A stretch of DNA of 64,000 bases from Macquaria australasica (GCA_005408345.1 SEMN01000227.1:248001-312000), one strand, 5' to 3'; shown: positions 25,047-38,115, counted from the first letter of the stretch. The notes: generated by a model from the letters alone, not told the origin. Program-made: numbers and translations.

Positions 25047-27416
25047 ACAATCTAGCAATATGTCATCCCTGGACACACACTTTTCTGATGAACCAGCAAT
25101 GAAAAAAATCCAAGATAATGACGTGTGTTAAAGGTGCAAACAAAACTAACTTTAGTATTTAAAATAAATCAACCCTGTGCATCCAAACTTGTGACAGCAA
25201 ATATAACACACACTACTTTACAATTTTGATAAAAATCATCATATGCCTATGAAGTTATTTTTCTTTTGCAAATTCAGAGTTAGTCTGAAAGTCTGAAAAT
25301 TGGTTGAAAGGTGGTCTGAGCAGATGGAAACGTAAGTAAACATAATCATGGAGGATGCATTTGCCTCCGCATTTTGCACTTATCTGTCGCCGTCTCTCTC
25401 CCCTGGCCGTCCTACAGTACCCTAGCAACTGCCTACGCCAGCAGCCAGCTCTGGCTGGATACGGCTTGTTGCCATTTTAACCTAGTGGCGAGTCGCAGTA
25501 CTGCAACAAAAAAAAAAAACCCTCTGGCCCAGAAAACATTTTCAATATGAAAGACCCATCTGTAAAACTGTTGACAGGACCTCTCCAACTGCAAACAAGG
25601 TCAATTACTACCATTTGTATTACTCATTTATAAACTATTAAGATTTGATTTTTGTAAAACTTGCTGGATGTGCAACTTTGGAATAAATCTTGGAGTCCAG
25701 TTCTCGTAATACTTCCAAGACATGAATGTATTATGAGACCTGGATACCAGACAAGCCAAGCAAAGCCAGGAGAATTTGTTGGGCAAATTCAGATGTGACC
25801 GATTGTTGAACTTAGCCAGCGTGCACATAGAGGACCCCAACCCCTTATTAATTATCCAAGAGGAAAAGTAATCACTTTGGTTATCAATTACAACAAGTGT
25901 AATGAAGGAAAAAACGAATAGGCTGCATTCATTTCAGGCACTTAGCTGACCCTCCTATCCACAGCAGCCTGCAGTGACTACAGCAACAGTCCTTGATGTT
26001 GATTGGCAATTACCATGCTATCAGACAATTTACTCCCACAAATTGTCATGACTCATCATACCCATTTACAGGAATGGATCTAAGCAGCCACTTCGTACAT
26101 TATTCTTGTTAAAATAACAAAGCACTTCAGCTCTAACCAATAGGAACGGTTTAAAGAATTCAACCATGGCACCATTTTCTATTCTTTCTCCATAAAATGT
26201 TGCAGGTAAGTAGTGTGTTGAAGGGAAAGTTGACTGAACATGCATGTAAGCATTGACGTAAACCCTGCTGGGGTTTCAAGCCCTCACCTATGGGCTTTTC
26301 AGTGGCACATTATGAACCAGTGGCCTAGAAGTTTTGTTTTCTTTTGTTTTGGGAGTGTGCTAAGGACTCTCTGTACACAATAAAATGTGACCAGCTAATG
26401 ATGAGCTAATTCATCTTTAAAAGACAAACAGAGAAGAGGTCAAACTTGCTTAAGCCTGGAGTCAGCCAGGGAAAGGCAATGCCTACAGAAATTCAATAAA
26501 ACCTAGAATTTATTTCAGGCCAAAAGTGGTCTCAGAAAATGTACATCTGAGAATCGGATTGCACAAATTAGACTGAAAAGGTGTAAATGCAGTTGGTGCT
26601 TCATTCTGCAAAGTAACAGATGACCCTAACTGACCCTGGCAGACCGGGATAAACCAAGAACAGTCATTGAGTGAGAGAAATTCCACAGTTAATATGGAAA
26701 AAGTCACAATGGCCACTATGATGGTGATCCTGATGCCTGCCTACTGTCACTGTAAAGTAAAAGGTCGAAAAAAATGATTCCCTTAATACAGGCGATAGAT
26801 TCAGAGAGCTACAGCTGCTGTGAAACATCAGCGTCCGAGTCAGGTTACATTCCTCTGACTCGAGAGATTAAGTGATAACAGTGTGGACTGGAAGCTCCAC
26901 TTTCACCTGTTTGTCATGCAGAGACGTTAGCCAAAGGTCGAGTTCGTGGACAGATTTTCAGGATCATGCAAGTCAAATTTAAAGGGGGAGGAGTAATAGG
27001 ATATGAAAGCAGAGAAAAACATATTTCTGCTGCACCAAATTCTGTTTATTGCTCAAGACTTCTCTTGAATTCTTTTTGTCTTCAGATAATTTGATCTCTA
27101 AACATGATTCAAATAAAACAAGGGGATAAAAAAAAAAAATCAAGGTTTTCTTGAACTGCTAGACATATGTAATCAGTGACAAGCAGTTTTAAGTTCAGTT
27201 TGCTTAGATTTAAGGGTTCACAGGCCAAATAGGTTGTGGAGGCAGGCTCTGTCCAAGGTCAGATGGCAGATCTGAAGTGTATCAGTTCATCACGAAGTCG
27301 TCCAAGTCAGAGGGATATCAGAGGAACGAGTGTTTGCTCTGTCATTTACAACACTGTCTGATTCTGTGTCTAGCTTGCATCTCTAGCAAGGCACATTTCA
27401 TTACAGGTAAACCCAA

Positions 27417-27419
<3 letters not shown>

Positions 27420-27455
<36 letters not shown>
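27420..27455 (+). repeat. (AT)n microsatellite
   Basis: Eighteen uninterrupted AT dinucleotides. Confidence 0.95.
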
Positions 27456-27464
<9 letters not shown>

Positions 27465-28647
27465 TACAACACCGACAACCAACCACCCTCCAAAAAACAC
27501 TGACAAAAGCCAGCTAGCTCCTTTTTGTTTTTAAGTTTACGCTTTGAGAGTTTTTTCCATGTTGAACCAGTTGACATTTGACATTAGCGTTACTTAATTT
27601 CTGCTCAGCAAGTGATTTGATTGGCTACTTTGCAAAACACCCATACATGCATATATAACATTTTTATTTTACAAATAGGGTTTCCCCTATTTAAACTGGG
27701 TCATTTTACACATATTTCTACCCACTTCAAATAATCCCAGGGGCCAAGGTCCTCTGACTGTAGAGCCCTGGGCACATGTCTACTTTGCCTATGTGGTAAT
27801 CAGTCTACGGTTAAGTTTATAGCATTTAAGGTCGGGGTTAGGTTTAGGCCACTTAGGGTATTAAACAAGAAACACAAAATTTCACCTAATATGAATTCTT
27901 TGTAAATATTTGCCCACTCAAAATGTGGCACGGCTGGTTTCTGACTTGTGTGGTTACGAACTGTTTTTGTCTTTATTCGTGTTCTGGTTTGTTCCCCCCA
28001 TTTAAATGAAACCCTGCATCCTCTCATGACAAGGTACTATACCACATCAGTATTATTTTGCTATTTGTATTCTGATATGATTTCAGACTTTTCATGAAAT
28101 TTCATGAGACCAGGCTGCACACACACACCCCCTCAGTTGGCAGGTATAGCTGCATTAGCTCATACGTAGGTACAGTATAATCATTCCTGCATGCTGTTGC
28201 CCTCCGTTGCTAACAACACTATGTGTCCTGAGCCTTCGTGCCAGTGGAAAGATGGCTTTACTGGGTTCGGATAAACACTCTCCGGTTACCGTGAAGCAAA
28301 TTGGAGGGACTACAGGGGTATTTGGTAGAAATAGATATGACAGAGTCCAGCAGCGTGACGCTGGGCAGAAAACCAGCTGTCACCAAGCCAAGCCAAACTA
28401 AACCACACAGAGAGGAGATTTTCTTTCTTTAACTTCTTTAATCTTGGAGCACTTCACCTTTGTGTTCTCTGTCCAAAATGTACTTTTCAGCCTGCCAATG
28501 ACTTCTAAGAATTTAACCTGCCATAAAATTGTTTTACTAAATAATATAAACATTTTGAAACTGTTGACCCTCCCTGTAATCAGTTCTGCTTTGTGCACAG
28601 AACCATTCTGGCCCCATGCAATTTTATGAGACGAGACGTCTTGCAAA

Positions 28648-28743
28648 ACAAATACTTGTGCATTTAGGTAGAAACAACTGTACAACAACAGAAGCTCATT
28701 AACTGCAAAACAAACACCTGCACATCCCTCGATGAGTCTGGGG
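28648..28743 (+). repeat. local direct repeat, copy 1
   Basis: About 96 bases from acttgtgcatttaggtagaa to gagtctggggtttgaaa, nearly identical to 30270-30365. The only difference I see is cacatccc against cacgtccc. The flanks do not match, so this is not the edge of a long tandem duplication. Confidence 0.85.
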
Positions 28744-29462
28744 TTTGAAATTTTAAAATACATTAAAGTTCAGTCTTACAAAACAAATACAATATGTGCT
28801 CTGTACATAAAAAGTGAGAGAAATACATGTTTATCTGAGAAGGCTCGATTAGTCATTTGCTTGAATTTAGGCGTTGTCAGTGGGAAATGGCCAAAATGAC
28901 TCTGCAGGAAACTGGGCTCTCCTTGTACCATGATCTTATTCAGTCTGTACAGATGATTGAGAAGTTATAGAATTGCTGAGACATCAAAACATTCCTAAGC
29001 CTGAGTGGATAATTTGCTTGACTCTCACTGGCCTTTGCATCCAACTATGACAGCTATGCTGAAAGAAATCTGAGAAAGTCAAATTTCCACTGGATTATCC
29101 AACTACAATGACTTCTGGATTAATCTGAGGATTAAATAAGGCCATGCATTTACAGAATCAGGTTTCGCTCCACCTCTACACCTGCTTCTTTGTAGTCACT
29201 TACTATGTAGTTAGTTTTTTTTGTAATTCTAATTACACTCATCAGAGCGATAACATTCACCAGATAACCAAGAGTTTTATTTCCTTTGACTAACTGAACA
29301 GAACTAAAGTTACGGTAGCTAACATTAGCTACACTGGCTAAACACGAGAAGCCTGCTAACTGAATGTTTTGTACAATCTCCTTTGCTGAAAGAAAAAGCT
29401 AGATAAAAGATTCAGATAAGAGACTTTAATGAATCTGGATATTAAAGCACCTTGGAACCTGC

Positions 29463-29929
29463 TGTAAAGGCCAGTTCAGATCAAAGATTCGCGACGAGGC
29501 GAAACCGTTGCAGCGGTGTGAACTGGCCCGTCTCAGCTCGACTCAAGCCAACTGATGGCGTCGCCTGCGACCCAGCTTGTCAAGTCACCAGTGGCTGGTT
29601 GTAGAACGTAAGACATGTCACCTGTTTCAACAACCAATCAGCTCTCGTTTTTTTTTTTAATTATGTTTTCTCCGTTTCATCAACACTAGAAATGCAACTG
29701 TAGTAAGTAACTCACTATCACTATCCTCATTCATATTTTAAGACGCTACAAATTACATCCAGCTACAAAAAAAAAGCCTGAAAAGCCGGCTTTTAGAACG
29801 GAAGTACAGAGAGTTGTTGCTATGGAAACGATACGCCGTCTTGTCTTTTTGAATTGGTGTAAACTGGCAGGTTTCAAAATGTTTCAACTCATCTGATTGC
29901 GAATCTTTGGTCTGAACTGGCCTTTACAT
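29463..29929. mobile_element. 467-bp MITE-like element with about 28-bp terminal inverted repeats
   Basis: The left end taaaggccagttcagatcaa agattcgc is mirrored at the right end by gcgaatctttggtctgaact ggccttta, with one mismatch. The interior (cgacgaggcgaaaccg, gtgaactggcccgtctcagc) is CpG-richer than its surroundings and has no coding capacity. A clear target-site duplication is not obvious, so the superfamily is left open. Confidence 0.75.
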
Positions 29930-30269
29930 GAATAAGGGGGAAGCAGATACTAGCTAGTGAGTTGACAGATTTCTCAGTAGAACGGTGGACTGTCGGTCCA
30001 GGTTTTTGATTCATGCTGACACAAAAAATATTTTTACTGTTTTTTTTAGAGATTTCGACTGGGTCCTTTTCCAAACCTTACAACTCTCTCGGTAACCATG
30101 ATCAAAACAAATGAGAAGGACTTGCTCATTCCACAGAGATGTTATTAATCATTCAGTAAAGAAACAACTGCAGATAGTTTGTATTGCAAAATTTCTCACA
30201 GGTACAATGAATCTAAAACTTGAGTTTGTCCTGTAGGTGTCCTGATGTTGTGATAGTTAATGAGCCACT

Positions 30270-30365
30270 TGTGCATTTAGGTAGAAACAACTGTACAACA
30301 ACAGAAGCTCATTAACTGCAAAACAAACACCTGCACGTCCCTCGATGAGTCTGGGGTTTGAAAGT
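30270..30365 (+). repeat. local direct repeat, copy 2
   Basis: Second copy of the 96-base block, about 1.62 kb downstream in the same orientation. After the block both sites reach aaagttcagtct, but copy 1 has about 20 extra bases in between. Confidence 0.85.
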
Positions 30366-31239
30366 TCAGTCTTTGAAGAAAAAGGTCCACTGATTTACTA
30401 TTAATGTATTAATAACATCTACTGTACATTTTCTTCTGAGCCTGTTTGGCCTTTTCCTACGAATATCTTGTAAAGTGTAGATAGATATTTCCAGCACCTG
30501 CAGAGTTTGCTCACACAAAACATCTTCAACTATCAAAAAGCATCATAGTGAGCATCAGGTTTTGGTGTCAGAATCAAAGAGCAGAAGGTTTCTTTCTAAA
30601 GCCTCCACTGTACACTAATGTTCAGCAGTCCAACAAAAAGAAATCCACTGCAGAAGAAGCACAGAGAGCCCTGTGTCACAAGAACAGGAGCAAAAATAAA
30701 TGAAACGCTCCCTTTATCTTGACTGATTATGCAATGCTACAAAGTCAAGAGCCAGCTCCGTGGAAGTTTTTGAAAGGCATTCTGGAAAGTGTAGGAAATC
30801 ACTCACTAAAGTGGAAGCACAAAAGGACGTTATTATCACAAAATAACTCAAGCCACAATCCCAGAATGTCAGTTAACAACATATTTCTGAAGGTAGTAAA
30901 ACTCTTCTAACAACCTGGATGAAAACATTTTGAACCCTCTTTCTCAAGTTGTGGCAAAGATGGCAGTGACCTGAACAGTGACCTTGCTTAATTTATACGA
31001 CATGAGCCGACATTTAAAAATGTTATTTGCAGTTATATTTGAAAGAAAGACTTAAAAGACTTACAGATATTGAATTAAAAGAAATGACAGATTGCAATAA
31101 TGGAAATTGTCTTTTTGAGTTATATGGTGGGATATTTCTTTTTCCCCTCAAAATCATTATTATTTTTGCCTTCTTTCTCTCCAGATGTTTATTTGATGCA
31201 TCACTGTTGACTGTAATGGGACTGATTGTGTCCTTATGC

Positions 31240-31532
31240 ATGTATATATCCATATACATATATATATATATATATACATACATATATACACATATATATA
31301 TATATATATACATACATATATATATATACATATATATATATTATATATATATACATACATATATACATATATACACACATATATATACATATACTACATA
31401 TATACATATATACATATACATACACACACATATACATATATGTATATATATGTGTGTGTATGTATATGTATATATATGTGTGTGTGTGTATATATATATG
31501 TATATATGTATATATATATACACATATACTCA
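31240..31532. repeat. compound (TA)/(CATA)/(TGTA) microsatellite, about 290 bp
   Basis: Alternating purine-pyrimidine DNA throughout. The first two thirds use ca/ta steps (tacatacatatatacacat) and the last third tg/ta steps (tgtgtgtatgtatatgtata), so the two ends are roughly reverse complements. All six-frame open frames here are Tyr/Ile/His strings and are not genes. Confidence 0.95.
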
Positions 31533-31637
31533 AGAACGTTAGCTAGCTAATCAGCTAATCAGATAACGGTAGGTTAGTGTAATAATTCAGGACCGTTTTT
31601 CTCATAGTAAAATGTAAATGTAGCATTATGAAACTAT

Positions 31638-31660
31638 CCATCCATCCATCCATCCATTTC
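31638..31660 (+). repeat. (CCAT)n microsatellite
   Basis: Five to six tandem ccat units. Confidence 0.9.
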
Positions 31661-31783
31661 TTCAGTGTATCTTCTTCCTTTCTTTTGTACTTGAGCCGAT
31701 ACAAAGACAACGTCCAATCCTAAAAGACGAGGACTGTGACCAATTATATTTAGGGATACAATGGTGACTGGATCCTCCCACTT

Positions 31784-31993
31784 ACTGCCAAAAAGAAAAT
31801 CCACTTGCGAGCGAGCAGGTGAAAGTTTTGCGAGCAGGAGAGCTGCGTGTGCTCAAAGCATTGTTTTCTCCTCGCAGGCTACAATATTGCGCGCGAGTGC
31901 TGTGAAAGCGCTCGCAAAAATAATATGCGTGCGTGGCTGTTTGAGTTTCACGCGCAAGGATCTCATTTGCACGCGCAGATTTTGGCAGTGATA
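31784..31993. mobile_element. 210-bp CpG-rich MITE-like element
   Basis: Bounded by actgccaaaa on the left and ttttggcagt on the right (10-bp perfect inverted ends). The interior is dense in cgcg and gcgag motifs (cttgcgagcgagcagg, attgcgcgcgagtgctg, cacgcgcagatt) against an AT-rich background, so it is not host promoter sequence. The Arg/Ala-rich frames across it are compositional. Confidence 0.65.
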
Positions 31994-31994
31994 T

Positions 31995-34764
31995 GCCGTC
32001 ATACACAACCACTAAAATAGCAGTTCAGTTAACTCACTATGACCTGTTTAGTTAGTTACTAAAAATCCTGAACATTGAAGCCATACCATTACTATTATTG
32101 TAGCACAGTTTAAACATGATTACAGTTTCCCTTATCATCACCTTCTTCACACGTTCACTGACACACAGCAGCATGGTGAGGAAGTTACACATTGCTACTA
32201 CATGTTATGTAACGGGAGTGTAAATGTGTGGTCCACAGATGTTACTGTTGAGAGCAAAAAGACAAAAATAAACCCCAAACCACAGATATCAGGTCACAGA
32301 TTTCAGAATAAAGGTAACCATTTGCCAATACTTTACATATGATTTTCATCCAGGAGTGCATTACTACACAGGCAGATACATATTTTAGAGTTTTTATACA
32401 CAAATCCATATTACAAAGTTTTGAATATTTGCAGTTTTCATTAGCAGGTGATCAGTTCTCTCCAACACATCGAATTTTTACAGTAACCCACACACATTCA
32501 GAGCGATTCCTACGCTCTTCCTGCCAGAGAAAAAGCTTTTATTCCACCAGAGTTCAAAACCGCGCTCGTGATGTTTTCAGGCCCACGGCCTTCGAACCAC
32601 AAAGAACTCTCAGTCGATACTGGCGTGCTTCAAATTCCTTTTTCTGTCTCATGAATCAAGAACAACCCCATTACATTTTGGCTAAAACTGCTGATACATA
32701 TTTACACAAACATCTGTTAAAAACTAGCGGCTAAGTATCATTCCAGCCTCTTATGTACCTTATAATAATAAGTCTTTCTTCAGTTAATTCAGCAAACTAC
32801 CAGAGGAGACTTTTATAAGCAGCCCAGGAGCTATATTCTGTCTAATCAAGGCTCAATCAGGTCCTCATTAAATACCACTCGTTAAGCTAATTAACCAATC
32901 ATCTCCTGACAATTGGTGTCATCAAGCACCAATTGTCAATTGTCATCAAAAAGACAACAGGCAGAGAGGCTACGATTCTCATTATCTCCCTGTCTGTCAC
33001 GTAACACAACACATGAGCTGTACCTGAACACATACTCACTTGTTATCAACATGCTTCTGACGTCTGAAGTCTTGGATGGAGGGAACTTTAGCAAACTTCC
33101 ATGTTTCCCTCGAGGACTGATGTAGAATCAGACAGAGAGATATTTGAAGAATTAAATCCAAAAGGGAAAAGTCACGTATCCAGTGTTGTAATGGAGCAGT
33201 GAAGCTCAGTTGTACTGGTCATGTTGGGCATCATGTTAATGAAGTCATTGTGTAAGATTTCCCCTTTCCCCTACCACTCCCCTTCCTCTGGCCTGGACCG
33301 GACCATCTGAACACCAGAGGGGAAGGGGGGGCATCCTAAAAATAACCCGAGGGAAATACTTCAAACACATGAGTGCCTGTCTGAGGAGACTGAAATGACT
33401 TTGAATTTCTGAGACGGGGAAGAAGTCATGGATAGGTCCCTCAAATCTGGGAGATAAAATCTGTAAAAGTGGAATGTTGTCGACCCTCCCTGGAAGGAAG
33501 TGATGGATCCCGGAGTGAGCTGGCGGCCCACTTGGTACAGGAGTGACCACAGATTTCCACAGGGGCAGGAGTTGGGTTTGAGGCCGATCTATTTAAAATA
33601 GGCCATTCAGGGAGTCCCAAGTTCCACTCATGATACAATTCAATATTCTCCTCCGCTCGGGTCCGGCATGACAGATGTGAAATTGCAAGGAGCTAAATTA
33701 ACAAGATTTTCTCCCTTTTCAGATTGAATGCTTTGCACCAACTCCAATCTCTGACCTCCTCATAGCTATTTGGTGGTGGTGGTGGGGGGGGGCACTTCAG
33801 ATGAAACGAAAGACAGATATCCGACCGGGCGAATGACTCTCAACACAAGGAGGATAAAGTCGTTGCCGTGCCCTAATAGTCTGTAGTTCTTCAAGGTTTC
33901 ATCTTGGCTCAGTCCAAGGTATACCATTAGCGTTAATGGCCTTCCATTTAACGCGTAGGTGTTTGATTATGGGATTTTAAATGTGAATAACTTCCTTGGA
34001 GGAGAGCAGAGGAGAGGAGAGGAGAGCAGTCTGCATGACTCGCTACATTAATTCACAAGTGGAGGAGGAGAAAGAAGGGGTATGTAAACAACTAATGGAC
34101 TTTTTCACAGCCTGTCGAGAGTCACAGAGCAAGAGGAAGAAGAGCACAAAAAGACAGAAAAGAGGTGGAAACTTGTTTTCTTCTCTTTGGCGACATTTCT
34201 GGGAAGATTGCAGAGGCCTGATAAGATCGTTTATAGGTTAAAAAAAGTTCTGAAAACTTTTGGTTGTGGGGAAATATACAACATACAGCACATCAACAAC
34301 ACTAGAGTCAAAAACCTATTCAGGTATTTCCCACGTTCCACTGCCATTAATTATATGTTGAGGCAACATTTTGGCCAGTGCCACCAATCAAATGTCCCTA
34401 ATTCTAAATGATTAATTATAATATGTGTTAGTGAATGTTTGTGTGAGCAACCTAACTTCATCCTAACAGCTGCAGCAGCTGCTCTGAACAGACCGAGCAG
34501 CAGGTTCCCCCTCAATCAGTTCTACCGCCTGTTTTATATTTAGCCTGATATTTTACAACATGTGTGATTTATGGAAACGTTTGGGACATTTGGGATGCAG
34601 ACCTCCCCAGCAGACACCACTCTGAAGAGGGAAATGTAGGGGTATTTAGACCTCAAAACAGGGGATCTGCAGAGAAACCTGACAGCCTTAGTTTATGTTA
34701 TATTTGTTAATGTCCTGTAGCAAAGCAGGAAGTAGCGTGATATTGATACAGTGTAGTGAAATTT
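31995..34764. other. upstream/long-intron DNA, no gene seen
   Basis: No exon recognised. A perfect 12-bp inverted repeat with an 8-base loop is at 32907-32938. A G run lies at 33784-33791 and a GA run at 34001-34031. Frames here have no family resemblance. Confidence 0.6.
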
Positions 34765-34850
34765 AAAGCAAAAGTTCTACATTTTGAGAAATGAGTTAGA
34801 TAAGAGTATTGTTACCACTCTCATATCTACATACAGTTAATATTATCTTA
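34765..34850 (+). mobile_element. fish foldback-associated element, copy D (fragment)
   Basis: aaagttctacattttgagaa and gttaccactctcatatctac match the outer end of copies A-C. The interior is lost. Confidence 0.5.
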
Positions 34851-35502
34851 CTGACACTAGAGATAAGATAGTAAAGCAAAGTGCTTTGTAGTAAAGATGC
34901 AAATGCAACGTAATCTCATACAATACAGAGGTTTACATTCTGTTTTTTGTTATACTAACTTTACTATGTTTTATCATAATTTATTTGATATGTGTGTGTG
35001 GGTGTGTGTTTTCACCTCATTATGTCCCCCTTACATCTGAAAACTAATCTTTGCCCTTGGTTAGTGCAGCTTTAATATAAAAGTCCGTGCCCTCTCTGTG
35101 TGCTTCTATGAGTAGCAGAAGACATTATAAAAGAACTATACAGCCATTAAATAAGTCACCACCAAGGACATTTGTTTTCCAACCTATTTTATTGCACTTT
35201 CATATATTCTTGTATTTATTCATTTGCAAGCAGTTAACCCCTCGTCCCAAAGTCACGCAGGGGAAAGGCCTTCAGTGTCTGCAGCTGACAAGATGTTGAC
35301 TGTAGAAATCCTGATTAAAGCGGAGCTCAGGGCCTGACCTCTGGCTCCGCTAACAAAAAGACTCTCACTGTATGTGTGTGTGTGTGTGTTTTTCTCTCCT
35401 GTGTATAAAGGTTACACAAGACTGCGTTTCCTTTTCCCGAGCAAGAGCCTCACGGGCGTCAGAGGAGGAAGAATCCAACAATACTCCCAGCGGATGGGAG
35501 TT

Positions 35503-35536
<34 letters not shown>

Positions 35537-35740
35537 CAGTGTTTATGTGTGTATGTGTGTGTACATATGTGTGTGTCCTTTGCATGTGCGTGTGTGTTTT
35601 GGTGCTTGAAGGAGGCAGCTACAGTACGTGAGGATGTGATGTGTTTACTCACACAAGCGTAGCCTCGCTGTATATTCACTGCTGCTTGCGTGTGTGCTCT
35701 AGGGTGTGCATGCGTTTGATTTTACTTTGTGTGCTTGAGA

Positions 35741-35777
<37 letters not shown>

Positions 35778-37870
35778 TGTCTGTGTAGTCTAATCTGAAT
35801 CCAGCCTCGGAGGCCTCAGAGGCCTCGGGGCTGGTATTTCCGATGCAGCAGGACAGGAAGCGGCCTGCTCTCTTGAACTGTGTCCCTCCCTCTGAACACT
35901 GCAGCAAACACTGCACAAGACCTATCACTCCATCTGTGTGTGTTTATGTGACAGAGAGAGACAGGGAAAATGTGCCTTTCTGAGTATATCTACTGTACAG
36001 ACAGTACAGCATGGGCCTGAAATCTCAGCACAAACTCAATATTTAACCATCAAAACTTGTAACAAAATGATTAGTCAAATAATCAACAACAGTTTAAGTC
36101 ATTTATCAAGCAAAAACAGGTTCCAGCTTCTCAAATGTGAGGATTTGCTGCTTTTCTCTGTTATATAACATTGTAAACTAAATATATTTGGCTTTGTTTG
36201 TTGTTGTAGACATAGTTGGTAAGGTATACTGTATATAAGCAGAGGTTATATCCTTAAGGTTGGCTTGTACTTTTACCCTATGTATGGAACCTGCCAAATT
36301 CAATATTAAAAGGGTGAGACTTTTACCGATTTTATTATCTGAAAAAAGATAGCATTGGTCGTTTTTTCAAAGGCTTCAAACACACTGTTGTGGTCAGAAT
36401 AATAATGGCTGTTGTCTCTCAGGAGCAAAGGAGGAAGCAGTGTGATGTTATACCGCTGCAAAACCTCTTAGGGAGGAGGTCGAGGTGTGTGGTTGGGCGT
36501 ACGATGTATTCAGATGTGTCCAGTTTGCATCCTAGTTAAAAGTTGGTTTCTTTTAATACCTCACTCTTTCCATAACCTTAAACAAGTAGTATTTGTTGAA
36601 TTAGCCAAACCTTAACCATAGCATGGCAGATTAGAAGGTGATCGATAATCATTCTTGGAACCGTCATAAAGGTTATTTAGGGAAGGTGCCGACAAACGGT
36701 CTATTTTCATGTCTTTAGGGATGAGTACTCGTAAAGGGGACACAAAGTGGGTGTGGATTGAAAACAAGAGAGATATCTGTGAAAACATTTTTTTTCTTCA
36801 GCAATCCCACCTATAAGTCTATTTCAGTACAAGACAGTCAGCACCAGATTTCTTTAAAACGATGTGGTGAAAATAGCACTTGGTGTTTTTGTTTCTTAAG
36901 CCAGCTCTTTCAGCGAAGCAGGCCGAGTTAAATATATAAATCTCCACTCTGTTAGTCATGAATTCTGAGGCTTCCAACGTGACACACATCTGCACTACGG
37001 TTTTGAATTAGAATTATGGTATTTTCTTCCCATAAACTATATGTGACTTAATTTACACATCATAGCAAATCCCCTTCTGTCAAATTCTGTGTAATTTAAG
37101 TAACAGCATGAATGTTACTGCCATCATTCCTACTAAAAACAAAAAACAGCCACACGCTTCCTCACAGGAATCAACATCTTGATTAAATGCTTAAATCCTG
37201 GTTTCTTCCTTGTGGAAGTAAATCTTCATTGCTGCTACTGTTTGGCTTCGTAGGCGCAGATCCTGACTCCAGCAGCCTCCCATGGTCTTCACAATCAGTT
37301 AATTGGGAATCTGATTAGAGCTGCTCTTTATTAGCACTTAGGAACGATCTGAGGGTGTGAAGTAATGGGCCATCCACACAGTTCATTTGGAAAGTGTCTT
37401 CATGAGGAGTGCACCTCCTAAAACTAATGGTTGGATACTCTGGCAGCAAACACAGCAGACTCATGTCTTTGCCACTATGGTTCTGTCGTAATCAAAATCT
37501 GCCGTTTTATTTTAGCTGTTTGTCACTGCAAGAAAAAGGATTTTTTGATATCTTTGAGTGATCTTTAAGAAAACAGTATTACAAAACAGCGGCATGTCTT
37601 CCTGTGATACGAATCCCAACATGAGGAGCCTTGGATTTAATAACAGGGTGAGCCTTAAGCACAGAAATGGAAGAAAAGGTGCATCTGTAAGGAGTAAGCA
37701 AAGAAGAGCAATGGGATTTTCTTGCTGGTGTCAGTAAACTTTGTAATGGACTTAAGGGTCAGGCCATGCAAGTGAATCGATTTTAAATGAATAGGTTATG
37801 TTGCTTGATAACTCCTGAGGGCGAAGGTGCCACTTTCACCAAAATACCACAGGCATCATGTCATCTTTAC
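34851..37870. other. upstream/long-intron DNA rich in GT repeats, no gene seen
   Basis: GT runs at about 35371-35391, 35502-35530 and 35740-35777 dominate 35.3-35.8 kb and create Val/Cys frames on plus and His/Thr frames on minus. I see nothing else supportable. Confidence 0.6.
35502..35777 (+). repeat. cluster of (GT)n microsatellites
   Basis: Two long GT runs (35502-35530 and 35740-35777) with degenerate GT-rich DNA between them. Confidence 0.9.
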
Positions 37871-37878
37871 TTTCTTTT

Positions 37879-38115
37879 TTGTAATACAGCCAAAACCCAG
37901 GGTTCATTATTGACTTCCGATGCATGCCGAATCCCAAAATACCCACACAAATAAATAGTGACCCCATCACCATCACTGACTCTTTTAGATTCCTTGGAAT
38001 AGACATTAGCAATAACCTTAAGTGGAAAATTAACACTGAGAGCATCATTGCAAAAGCTCAACAACGACTTCCTTGGACCACTTAAAAAATACCGGATCAA
38101 CTGCCCATTCAGCTC
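37879..38115 (+). pseudogene. LINE reverse-transcriptase C-terminal fragment, frameshifted
   Basis: Plus-strand frames give NTAKTQ, then IIDFRCMPNPKIPTQINSDP and ITITDSFRFLGIDISNNLKW, KINTESIIAKAQQRL, then in another frame FLGPLKKYRIN. This is the NTxKTKELIIDFR...FKFLGxxIsxdLxW...AQQRLxFLRxLKK signature of the region after the RT domain in CR1/L2/Rex-type LINEs. At least two frameshifts, after KTQ and after QQRL, mark it as dead. No promoter or 3' tail was recognised next to it. Confidence 0.82.

Larger units (their letters stand above)
24496..28648. other. upstream/long-intron DNA, no gene seen
   Basis: AT-rich non-coding DNA with a GT run (25006-25046), a TA run (27420-27455) and an A run (25507-25519). 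Short open frames show no family resemblance. Confidence 0.6.

Noticed and set aside
31027..31550. Tyr/Ile/His-rich open frames up to 171 residues on both strands
   Set aside because: Translations of a TA/CATA microsatellite.
35365..35679. Cys/Val and His/Thr-rich frames
   Set aside because: Translations of GT microsatellites.
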